This document shows, in pieces, positions 1 through 9,144 of a stretch of DNA of 64,000 nucleotides. The first letter of the stretch is position 1, and the number at the start of each line of letters is the position of its first letter. Origin of the DNA: Morinoia aosen (Eukaryota > Arthropoda > Malacostraca > Amphipoda > Talitridae); the NCBI GenBank assembly GCA_030386875.1, contig CM059560.1, positions 32,296,183-32,360,182 on the forward strand, given 5' to 3'. The notes under the pieces were generated by a model. The model had not been told where the DNA came from. It was given only the letters and a program-made list of their open reading frames with translations, and did not search any database. The position numbers were made by a program, and so were the translations under genes.

Positions 1-15
1 CCAAATTTTATTCGT

Positions 16-864
16 TTACGTTCTGATATGAGTTTCAGCCTGTGGCTTCGTGCAAGTGATAGATATTTTCTTAATAAGAAAAACTGGAAAATGATCTGAT
101 AAGTCGGAATTAATTATTCCAGTAATAAAATCAGTTGTATTTGTCATAAAGATATTGTCGAGCAGCGTAGCAGATTCTGAGGATATCCTTTTGGGCTTTG
201 TGATAATCGGAAGGAAAGATTTTGAGTGAAAAACATTTAGGAAATTTGAGACTGGTTCACAGCTCTCATGTTTCAGCAGATCATAATTGAAGTCACCGCA
301 GATTATTGTGTCGTATAAAATCCTGTTGATATGCGACATAATACGATAGAGCTCATTCAGGAAAGATACAAGACTAGCTGTTGGAGGCCTATACACCGTT
401 CCAAGCATAATCCGTTTACCATTTTTAGTCAGTTCTGTGAATAGTGACTTTATATGATCCCGATTCATAGTTGCTATGAGTCTCGAGTCTATGTGTTTAG
501 ATATGTACGTAGTGATGCCTCCGCCGCGCTCTTTTTTGTAGCGTAGTGAGTGGTAGCTATGATAATTTTGAATTTGGATCATGTCTTTAGTTGAGTCATC
601 TAGCCAGCTTTTGGTGAAACTAATCACGTCAAAGTTACACTTAAGTTCAGGAATAGTACATTGTATCTCTTCCAATTTTGAATACAGTGACCTGCAGTTC
701 CAACACAGCAGCGAAAAATCCTTGCGAGTTGTTCGCATCGATTCATTGAATTTTGATATATCAGGATATTCGCAGTTTCTTGTTTCGTTTAGGTTTGGGT
801 GTAGTCTGTTTAAATGATTGAGTTCTGGGTCAATTTCATCGAATACATCAGCATGGCCAGTCAT
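16..864 (-). pseudogene. LINE (non-LTR retrotransposon) endonuclease domain, decayed
   Basis: An open frame of 282 codons reads as the apurinic-type endonuclease (EEP) domain that begins ORF2 of many non-LTR retrotransposons; in an active element it nicks target DNA to prime reverse transcription. Visible landmarks in order are NCRSL (residues 56-60), GGGITTYI (about 114-121), VYRPP, GDFNYD, LLDNIF and SDHFPV. The position that is normally the catalytic Glu of an ETWL-like motif reads FTKSWL, so Glu is replaced by Lys (codon AAA, one transition from GAA). The frame ends in TAA at 16-18, but coding-like sequence seems to continue past it to the window edge. Reverse transcriptase would lie to the left, outside the window. 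The clade (CR1/Jockey-like) cannot be fixed from this piece. The Lys and the early stop both argue for a dead copy. Confidence 0.85.
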
Positions 865-1628
865 TTAAAATTAATAAGCAGTAAGTAATCTACCACGCAG
901 AAAAAATATATAAATTCAAAGCCAAGATAAAAAGAAAAATTACCTTAAAATTTATTCCTAGCTTTATTTTCTATTCACTGTATTGTATTAATTTGATTAA
1001 TTAACGTAATTTTCTATTCATTGTATCATACATTGATGATCTTAGCCCCCACAAGTGGACACCAATTCTAAACACGACTCGACAATAAATAAATAACACT
1101 TTTAAAATCAAATAGTACACACCAATCACTTGGGTGCTCAAACATTGCATTAATAAATATCTAAGCAATTAAATGATATTAAATCCACTAGTTGCCTGTG
1201 AGCTCAAAGAAGTTGGTCAGCCTTCCGGCTGTGAAACACTTGTGTAAGTCACCCATTATTGCGAATAAACATATATGCCTGACCCACAAGGACGACCAGA
1301 TATGTTATAACAGGGAAGAATAGAAAATTAAGCTAGTAATAAGTTATAAGGTAATCACTGTATTTACCGAAGAGCAGCGAATGTGACCACTTCGCAGTTT
1401 TCCTGGTCAAAACGTAAGTTGAAGTATAAAAAATCTATTCAACTTTTATTGAATTAAACGTAATGAAAAGCACCGATTTCCGACGCATTTTAGCTGAGAA
1501 TGAACTACAATAAATTTTCCCGGCGAGGGAAAGTGTAGGAAAAATACTTTTATGAGACTCAGGAAAGATACACTTCAGATTTTCCCAATTTAAGCAGCTT
1601 CAATTTCCACTGGGATGATGTGGTTGTT
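865..1628. other. No recognisable gene; possible LINE 5' flank
   Basis: AT-rich sequence without a convincing open frame. The part next to 864 may be the 5' leader or a decayed ORF1 of the LINE, but no protein similarity could be read. No RNA gene or repeat was recognised. Confidence 0.4.
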
Positions 1629-2400
1629 GAGGTGAAATTTCAGGCTGGGCATGAGTTGAGCAGCAAATTTCTGGCTCGTCAAAGTCTTGGACGCAGATTT
1701 TTGGCTTGCCTTGGTGGGGTTGCAAGTATTAGGCTTGGTTTTAGTCGAGATACAAATTGTAGGTTTCGCATTGACTGGGATGCAGGTATTAGGCTTAGTT
1801 TCGGTAGGGATGCAGGTATTATTAGGCTTGGTTTTGGTTGGGATGCAGGTATTAGGCTTAGTTTCGGTTGGGATGCAGGTATTAGGCTTAGTTTCGGTTG
1901 GAATGCAGGTATTAGGCTTAGTTTCGGTTGGGATGCAGGTATTAGGCTTAGTTTCGGTTGGGATGCAGGTATTAGGCTTAGTTTCGGTTGGGATGCAGGT
2001 ATTAGGCTTAGTTTCGGTTGGGATGCAGGTATTAGGCTTAGTTTCCGTTGGGATGCAGGTATTAGGCTTAGTTTCGGTTGGGATGCAGGTATTAGGCTTA
2101 GTTTCGGTTGGGATGCAGGTATTAGGCTTAGTTTCGGTTGGGATGCAGGTATTAGGCTTAGTTTCGGTTGGGATGCAGGTATTAGGCTTAGTTTCGGTTG
2201 GGATGCAGGTATTAGGCTTAGTTTCGGTTGGGATGCAGGTATTAGGCTTAGTTTCGGTTGGGATGCAGGTATTAGGCTTAGTTTCGGTTGGGATGCCGGT
2301 ATTAGACTTAGTTTCGGTTGGGATGAAAATATTAGGCTTGGTTTTGGTTGCGATGCAAAGTATAGGCTTGGCATAAGTTGGGACTCAAATTTCAGGCAGC
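1629..2400. repeat. 30-bp minisatellite, about 25 units, homogeneous core with decayed edges
   Basis: A 30-bp unit beginning GGATGCAGGTATTAGGCTTA repeats without spacing. From 1841 to 2320 there are 16 near-identical units in perfect 30-bp register. Outward on both sides the units diverge steadily: 1629, 1659, 1689, 1719, 1749 and 1779 on the left, 2321, 2351 and 2381 on the right. One unit at 1809-1840 carries a local 3-bp insertion. Because 30 is a multiple of three and the unit has no stop in several frames, long artificial open frames appear on both strands (for example the decapeptide LIPASQPKLS on minus). I see no sign that any of them is a real protein. Confidence 0.95.
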
Positions 2401-2541
2401 AGAACAAAGATATCCATTCAAGATGTTTGCGATAATTCCTACATCAAACTTTACTTGTGGGAGAAGATCTCTGAAATCATTTCATTTTGGTTTTCCTTAA
2501 AATTGGTTCATTGGAGGCAAATATTTGGACTCGAAAGTACC

Positions 2542-2769
2542 TTAACACTCTGACTGCGACGTGCGCCACCGGTGGTACACGGAGGTAATTTTCATAATGC
2601 TGCTGACCGACCAGTAGTCACAAACTCAGTTTCATAAATACTTAATCCAAGCCAAATCCACGCACGATCCAGTTCATGTTTGCTTTTTTCAAAATAGTTT
2701 ACTACAATTGACTTTGAATTTGAGTTTGGCATTGAACTTAATATTTAGTAGTCACAGTCAAAGTGTTAA
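2542..2769 (+). mobile_element. MITE with TTAA ends, piggyBac-like (copy 1)
   Basis: Both ends are TTAA followed by inverted termini: TTAACACTCTGACTGCGACG at the left, and the reverse complement of the right end reads TTAACACTTTGACTGTGACT. A subterminal palindromic CCACCGGTGG lies at about 2569-2578. No coding capacity. TTAA target choice and a TIR of this type are typical of piggyBac-superfamily non-autonomous elements, but TTAA is also used by Kolobok, so the superfamily is an inference. Two more copies lie at 3035-3243 and 21964-22182, both in the opposite orientation. Confidence 0.75.
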
Positions 2770-2871
2770 ATTAACATTCTTAACTTTTTTACTGTTATTA
2801 TAGTTCTAGTTTAAAACTAAAACAAAAATAAAAAATTTAGCAAAGAAAACAGACCATTAGTATGGACTGCA

Positions 2872-2926
2872 TAGAATAGGAAATCTATGCACAAGGTGGG
2901 TTCACACAAGTAGCACCCTATGCGAA
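2872..2926. repeat. Short copy of the 24.8-kb MITE terminal motif
   Basis: The stretch ATAGGAAA, an 8-bp interruption, then CAAGGTGGGTTCACACAAGT closely matches the terminal inverted repeat of the element at 24762-25036, whose right end in reverse complement reads ATAGGAAACAAGGTAGGTTC and then ACACCAGT. It is probably a solo end or a decayed relative, lying between two TTAA MITEs. Confidence 0.45.
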
Positions 2927-3034
2927 GCAATAGCGAGTCGGGAAAAAGAGGAAGAAAAAACAAAGAAATGATAACGGACAAGTTATGAAAATTCTTAAAA
3001 TGCAATGTAGGTACGAAAGACAGGAGTCTGAACA

Positions 3035-3243
3035 TTTAGACTGCAGCAGGTAAAACTGAAGTTTAATATTCCATTCAAATTTAAAGTCAGATGTAGTAAG
3101 CAATGTTGAAAAAAACAAACATTAACTAAATCGTTTTTCATTTAGTTTGGATTAAGTATTTTTTACAACTGAGTTAGTGAGTACTGGTTGGTCAGCAGCA
3201 TAATGAGAACACCCAATAAGGCTCATGTCTTGGACAAAGTTAA
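3035..3243 (-). mobile_element. MITE with TTAA ends, piggyBac-like (copy 2, inverted)
   Basis: The reverse complement aligns along its length with 2542-2769, for example GGATTAAGTATT, GACTTTAAATTTGAAT in reverse complement, and GGTCAGCAGCATAATGA. The left terminus is degraded (TTAGACTGC instead of TTAACTGC) and the right end is GTTAA at 3239-3243. The ACCGGT palindrome of the other copies has decayed. With copy 1 it forms an inverted pair separated by about 265 bp. Confidence 0.7.
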
Positions 3244-3261
3244 AGCCTCTCCATTGCTGAT

Positions 3262-3579
3262 GTGAACTATCAGCACCTCAACTGGGGGCGCCAGTCTTCA
3301 AAGTATGGGGCAGACTTTATGCTAACGATGTCTCTTTTTGAACAATTTTCTGTAAAATTTAAACTGCAACAGGGCCGATTATGTTTCTCATTTGATAGCA
3401 ATTCCCATGCAATTTTTGATTTCCCGTTCCCAATGTTGCTCCGTAATGCTAGAAGTGTGCGTGCAAACTGACATGTTACCTTATTATCATAACGCATTTA
3501 CTTCAGAATTCCAGGCTACACCGAGCACAGCTTTCGTCGTGATAATCCCGGTAGGGACATCACTCGATACGTAAGAGGT
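3262..3579. other. No recognisable feature
   Basis: Sequence between the inverted MITE and the decayed ORF family. Short open frames overlap on both strands with no recognisable domain, no splice context and no repeat structure. Confidence 0.4.
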
Positions 3580-4445
3580 TGTTCCTCAGTCACCAGATTT
3601 ATAATTTTTAAGGAAATTGTCTACAACTGATTTGGATGCCACCCAAACATTTCTTTCAGTATTATTCAGTAAGTCGAGGAGACGTGTTTCAGTAATTACC
3701 TTCCTTATTTGTGGACTTATGAACAAACCTTCTTTCACTTTTGCATAACTCAACTCTCGAAACTTGTTGCAAAGATACCGAAAAACATTTTAGTCGTTGT
3801 CTATTGCCTTCACAAATTTTTATCCCGGTACATCAACAGCACACGAATATTTTTATTTCCTGTCCGCATTCTGCTTCCGTTTGCCCTACTCTTTTTTTAT
3901 GTAGTGCTGCTTTCTATCGTTACTCTCGCACTCGCAAAAAAAGCAGCAGTACCTGACGTATTCTGTCTGCATTCCCATGAGAATGGTGGTAATTTTTAAA
4001 TCCGCGCAGATATGCCATTTATACGCGTGATAGTGCATTTCGTAAAGAAATAGCGATACAGTTCCATTATTTCTTTAAAATAAATTGGAGCATCCAGCAG
4101 GGACCGGTGCATATTTATTTCCGTAGTGTAATGCTACTGCTTTCAAACCGCTTTTAGACAAGTCGATGAACAATCGCCATGCTTCAATGCTGTTCCACCC
4201 CTAGGCCTGACACCTGCAACGTCCCAACAGTAGCCAATACTGTCACTCATTGCAAAGAATTTCACAAGTTCCTTGTATTTGGGAAAAAATGTGAAGTAGT
4301 TGTATCCTGTGAAAACAAATTAGATGTTCTGAGGCTTGAACCGAGCAGCTTAGCTTGACCTTTCGTTAGGGCCAGGTCCCGCACGAGGTCAGAAAGTTCA
4401 GCACTGTTCATTAAATGAATACGATCTCCGGGCTGGTAGTAGGGT
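3580..4445 (-). pseudogene. Frameshifted copy of a dispersed, multicopy metazoan ORF family of unknown function
   Basis: Read on the minus strand across several frames, the segment gives an ordered series of blocks: MNSAELSDLVRDL (about 4410), KYKELVKFFAMSDSIGYCWD (about 4265), WRLFIDLSKSGLKAVALHYG (about 4165), YCCFFCECESNDRKQHYIKK (about 3930), KFVKAIDND, KVKEGLFISPQIRKVITETR (about 3715) and WVASKSVVDNFLKNYKSGD (about 3610). I recognise this order from long, highly repeated uncharacterised proteins in many arthropod and cnidarian genomes, probably carried by a mobile element, though I cannot name the carrier. At least three in-frame stops lie between the YCC and KFVK blocks, and frames change between blocks, so it is dead. 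A segment appears to be missing between HYG and YCC. The plus-strand open frame at 3709-3999 is only its shadow. Confidence 0.7.
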
Positions 4446-6296
4446 CGAATACGTTGCTGGAAGATGAAAGAGAAATTTTTTCTTAAGTTTTATTATTAAC
4501 TGTATATCCTGAAGTGCCGTTGGTATTGGACTACGTTCAGGAACTTGAGGAATTGATTATTGAAGCTGAGGGAGCGTCTGGGTACTTGACAGATGGACAG
4601 GTTTTGTAAGAAACGCCGGGGACATTTGCAAACAAAACTATGAGTGTTGTGTGGTTACTTGACTCGTACCATTTATTGGAAATCCGAATGTCATATGGTT
4701 GTTCTTCTTTGCCTTCCTTACCCGACCGCACGAGTTCAATGCTCGCGTCACGTAGATGAACTGCGGGGCTCAGAATTTACCTGCATCCGCCATTGAACCA
4801 TAACATAGTGCTTTCTTCAGAAATAGAGTTAAGGTCTTCCGATGAGATTTGTCGGCCAACCGCAACCGTTGAAAAAATGATCTAGCGAATTCAGGTAACC
4901 TCTGGATACCATAATTTTGCCTTAAAGTGACGACAAAAAAGGATCAAATGAAAGATTGGTAATGCCAGATATTGAATATTTTGACACATTACCTCAGGTA
5001 GGACTATTTACACTGACGACGCATAAAAAATTTTTAAAAACGGGGGGGTGAAAAAATGTCATGAAAAAACAGTGTCTCTTGAAAATTAATTTTATCATTA
5101 TTTTTGAAATCTGGTGTGATGGAGCACAACAGTTTTCTGATTTGAAATCAGCGTAAAAAACTACATACTAAATGTCCACACTATGCCAGATGTCTATAGC
5201 TTGTTTATCAGAGTAAGAAAAAAATTATAAACTCTCATTCTGTCATGAGATTCTGCGTAGCTTCTGTGCATAGTTGACTGCTCGCTGAAAGCAGTGCTGG
5301 AAAAAGTTAGAAACCCAAATTTTGTGAAGAAAATATGAAGCAACTCAAGCATTACTATCTGGCTGTATAACTAAGGAGAGTATAGATATTTCAAGGGAAA
5401 TCTCACCTTGCACCGACAACGCCTGTGAGACCATCTACAAATATTCCGCCTCCACAGTTGCCGACATTACCAATGGTTTAAAGAGCATCATTTCAGCTGC
5501 GCTTGAAACACCATACCCAATACTAATCCAACGTGTTTGCTCAGCGGCCAAAACGCAAGAGAGGTTATGTTAAGGGCGGAAATATGTGGCTTCATTTAGA
5601 TGAAATCCTGCTCGTGTTATTATTGAGCGTATCGCACGTGGCTCATTTCATTTCAAACCAGTGCATGATGTTTTGATTGCCTAATAATACTTTAAAATAA
5701 AAATTTCCAATTTTGCGCTAGCAAGTGAGGTGCTAACAGTGACATGTGCGCCTGTAGGTGTGTTTCGACCCAGCCATTCATCGAAACAGTCGAGCTCTGG
5801 TTTATCTTTTTACTTTATTTAAAATTCAATTCCAGTCGTATTGATATGATATATCTGATATTCAGAACTCAATTCCTGACGTAATATGATAAATGGGATT
5901 AATTTATCTCCAAATGAGTTGAAGTTCGCACAAAATGATGTATAACCCGAGGATCGACTCAACATCCGTAATGCTTGAAAACATTTCATTGAAGATTAAC
6001 TCGTATTGTACAGTAACTTTCAGTCAATTCAGTAATTGTTCCGCGATAAACAGACCACGGCAATTGTTCATTTTCATTATGACCTGCAACATAAACTTTA
6101 CTTTAAGAACTTGACTAAGTTATTTTTCAGTTGCATTTTCACATCAATCTCTAGGATAGGTTTTTGAGTTACAAATTCAGAGGCAATTTCAACGAACTTT
6201 TTCACTCCCGTTCATCAAAGAAGGAACAATTTGGCACTATGTTTCAAAATGGATCTGTGAGCCAATATCCCTCCCTCGAGGGTCAGTTCGGATATC
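4446..6296. other. No recognisable gene
   Basis: AT-rich anonymous DNA. A short minus-strand frame (4537-4731) lies where the N-terminus of the decayed family could be, but it shows no recognisable block. Homopolymer runs (G at 5042-5047, A tracts) occur. No tandem structure or RNA gene was recognised. Confidence 0.4.
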
Positions 6297-6684
6297 TGTT
6301 TGAGGTTTTGGTTTAAGGTTTAAGGTCGTGGTTCAAGGTCGCCTCGGTTTGAGGTTTTGGTTTAAGGTTTAAGGTCGTGGTTCAAGGTCGCCTCGGTTTG
6401 AGGTTTTCGTTTAAGGTTTAAGGTCGTGGTTCAAGGTCGCCTCGGTTTGAGGTTTTCGTTTAAGGTCGTGGTTCAAGGTCGCCTCGGTTTGAGGTTTTCG
6501 TTTAAGGTTTAAGGTCGTGGTTCAAGGTCGCCTCGGTTTGAGGTTTTCGTTTAAGGTTTAAGGTCGTGGTTCAAGGTCGCCTCGGTTTGAGGTTTTGAAG
6601 GTCGTGGTTCAAGTTCGCCTCGGTTTGAGGTTTTCGTTTAAGGTTTAAGGTCGTGGTTCAAGGTCGCCTCGGTTTGAGGTTTCA
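6297..6684. repeat. 49-bp tandem repeat, about 8 units with internal deletions
   Basis: The landmark GCCTCGGTTTGAGG recurs about every 49 bp, at roughly 6341, 6390, 6439, 6480, 6529, 6578 and later. Two units are shorter: the one near 6440-6480 lacks one copy of an internal GGTTTAA duplication, and the one near 6590 is shortened further. The unit itself contains a doubled TTTAAGG motif. The period is not a multiple of three and no long frame is open. The array ends at a GGCGACC, the reverse complement of the internal GGTCGCC. Confidence 0.93.
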
Positions 6685-7410
6685 GGCGACCTAACCTGGA
6701 CAAAGTTGCTCCCACGAAAGCAAAAGAAAGAAAACCAGTTCATTTCCTATGAAGGCACAAAAGATATTAAAGGTTTTTAATTGTCTTTTCGTAAAGATCT
6801 TTACCTAACCACCTATCATTAAGTTGAAACATAAGAAATAGATAGAGTACAGCTTAATGTATCGTTAATTGTTTTAAGTACCAAAAACAGGTGGAGGGAA
6901 GCCGCAAGGGATTTGATCAATTTAGGGTAGAAATTACTATCTGAAGAACACAAGAAAGAGAAGGACTGCAGTTAGGAATGAACTGGGGGAACGAGGACTC
7001 TATGCACGACGTGTGTCCCCACACCCTGCCACAGAAACAGCAAGGATGAATAAAGTTGAAGAAGATTGTAATAGGATCTGGATAATTACAGCAGTAATTC
7101 AAAAGAAACGGTCCGATAACAAAAATCTATTCCATTTCAGTAAAAGTAAGGCTTACCTAATCTTCAGCTGGGGTCCTCATATCTTACCTTTTGACAGCCC
7201 TCATTCCCATAGATTTTGTTACCTGGATTTCCACATACATTTTCAAATAATATAGAAACACGTGAAGTTGAAAAACCTAACGCAAACTAAAAGGATCAAT
7301 ATGTTCCACGAGCATTACGCAAGTAAATTTAGGATAAAATTACTGCTTAGGAGGAAAAAAATTTAATTCTTATATCCAAATATGATGAAAAATTCCATTT
7401 TATTACCCAG
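6685..7410. other. No recognisable feature
   Basis: Anonymous sequence between two tandem arrays. Open frames near 6917-7102 (-) and 7013-7255 (+) overlap and carry no recognisable domain. Confidence 0.4.
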
Positions 7411-7627
7411 CATTCCCACTATCCTGTTGCGTCCAGCATTCCCACTATCCTGTTGCGTCCAGCATTCCCATTATCCTGTTGCGTCCAGCATTCCCACTAT
7501 CCTGTTGCGTCCAGCATTCCCACTCTCCTGTTGCGTCCAGCATTCCCACTCTCCTGTTGCGTCCAGCATTCCCACTCTCCTGTTGCGTCCAGCATTCCCA
7601 CTATCCTGTTGCGTCCAGCATTCCCAC
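7411..7627. repeat. 26-bp minisatellite, left part (about 8.3 units)
   Basis: The unit starts CATTCCCACTATCCTGTTGC and is 26 bp long. Eight full units are followed by a partial unit that stops at CATTCCCAC, exactly where the LTR element begins. The continuation of that partial unit (TATCCTG...) is found at 15972, right after the element and its target duplication. Three of the units carry CTCTCC in place of CTATCC. Confidence 0.97.
7624..7627 (+). repeat. Target-site duplication CCAC, left
   Basis: CCAC immediately precedes the 5' LTR and is repeated at 15968-15971 directly after the 3' LTR. Deleting the element and one CCAC restores a perfect 26-bp unit. Confidence 0.9.
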
Positions 7628-8077
7628 TGTCCAGAAATACTACCCTCACAAGATTTTGGGAAACATGTCTCGTAACTTCATATTTTTTTTGCCAAAATAC
7701 TTTAAGAAAATGTGTAAAAACCGTTATCACTGTTATTCTTGAGCGTGAGAATGTGGACCAAAGTTTGCACGTGTGTGTTAAGGACAATTCTTAACTGTTC
7801 GGTCGGAAAAACAAGCGGCGATTGTTTGGGGTAGAGGTATCACAAGGCAAGCCGGGGTTTCGAGGGCGTTGGGCGGATGTGACGTAGTAACAGAGGCCCA
7901 CACAATCTAAGCGAATCACCGCGCGCCAAAGGTATGACGCAAGAAGGTGTGTCTCAACACGCACCAATGAGAGTCCCAGACGTCAGAACGAGCAAGAATT
8001 CCGCCAATAAGGTTGCAGATGCTGCCTCTGTAGAATAGAAGCGTCGAGAACGATCGAGAAAGAGGGAAGCGAAACAC

Positions 8078-8083
8078 ATATAA
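8078..8083 (+). promoter_or_regulatory. Possible LTR TATA box
   Basis: ATATAA followed by GG, about 450 bp into the LTR and 25-30 bp before a G-rich segment. Initiation there would leave U3 at about 480 bp. The same site is at 14747-14752 in the other LTR. Position and motif only. Confidence 0.35.
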
Positions 8084-9138
8084 GGCCCGTAGAAGGAAGC
8101 ATGGGGAGGAATTTTTGAACACACGTGAGAGACTGCGCAAGACGTCTGAGGGTGTTCTACACAATAGGCCAGCCTCGTCGGCTGGCCTTATACCCAACTG
8201 CAACTTGAAAGTTAATAATTCGAGGCACATAAAATAACGTTGGACGTCGGAAGTCATTGAAGCATCGTCTTACAAAGGAAGCCTAATCGAAGTAAACCAG
8301 CCTCGCATCGGTGATCGTCATGAATAAACGCGTCGGAGATTCAACCAAGAGCATTCAACATCTGTGCATCGGGGTCGAACTCACAGTCAACTTCAGCGGC
8401 AGTCGTCAACATCGCAAATGGCAAACAGTTAAGTTCGTCCACCCACAATGCGTAAAGCAACACGCAAATCTACAGTGAAGTGGCTTGCCATTGAGACTCT
8501 TAAGACACTCCAGGCACCACGGCGGCTGTGAACTCGAGTTGGAATGCCGGCGGCACGATGAGGGAGCGGCAGAGGCATCGCTGCAGCGCGGGCAAGACAT
8601 CAGCCTACACCTGCAGCAAACCTAAAGCTACGACGCGGAACATCAGCAGTGAGCAACAGCATCGTCAGTGAATGTCCATCAGTGAATCATTTATTATCAA
8701 AAGTGCGAGTGCTTCATAGTTGTGAGAGCTCTTTTAGGTGGTGATTGAAGTTCAAATTCAGATGTAGAGCAGCACACAGATAAGTGCTTTCCAAAGTATC
8801 GTGAAGAATCATCTAATTTTATAGGCAACCGATTTATTGTGTCTATTTAGTCGAGGATCGACTTCCCGTTGTATGATTCGACACCGTATCACAATTCCAG
8901 GTTAAATCGTGATGTGTTACTCTCGCAAATGTTATGATTTGTGTTACTGTGGATGCGTGAATCGTCGTCAACGAGGGAGTATTTGTAACTTGAAGGCTCG
9001 GTAAGCAGCACATTTGTATGATGTCGTGTTTAAATATTGTGGCGGTAGAAACTTACGTATTTTTCATTGACGCCGCTGTGCCATTTCAAATCATTTCGTT
9101 CCCATGCCTTGTGCGTTTATCCACGTGTTCATCTCAAA

Positions 9139-9144
9139 AATAAA
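9139..9144 (+). promoter_or_regulatory. Possible LTR polyadenylation signal
   Basis: AATAAA, followed about 10 bp on by a T-rich stretch, sits 155 bp before the LTR end; its twin is at 15808-15813. A second AATAAA is at 8323-8328. Which one is used cannot be told from sequence. Confidence 0.35.

Noticed and set aside
1620-2435. Repeated decapeptide frames WDAGIRLSFG, GMQVLGLVSV and LIPASQPKLS on both strands
   Set aside because: A product of a stop-free 30-bp unit; no start context, splice sites or non-repeat domain.
3709-3999. Plus-strand 96-codon frame with a hydrophobic segment
   Set aside because: It is the antisense of the decayed ORF family at 3580-4445.
7411-7627. CRISPR-like array
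   Set aside because: Units are contiguous without spacers, in a eukaryotic context; it is a minisatellite.
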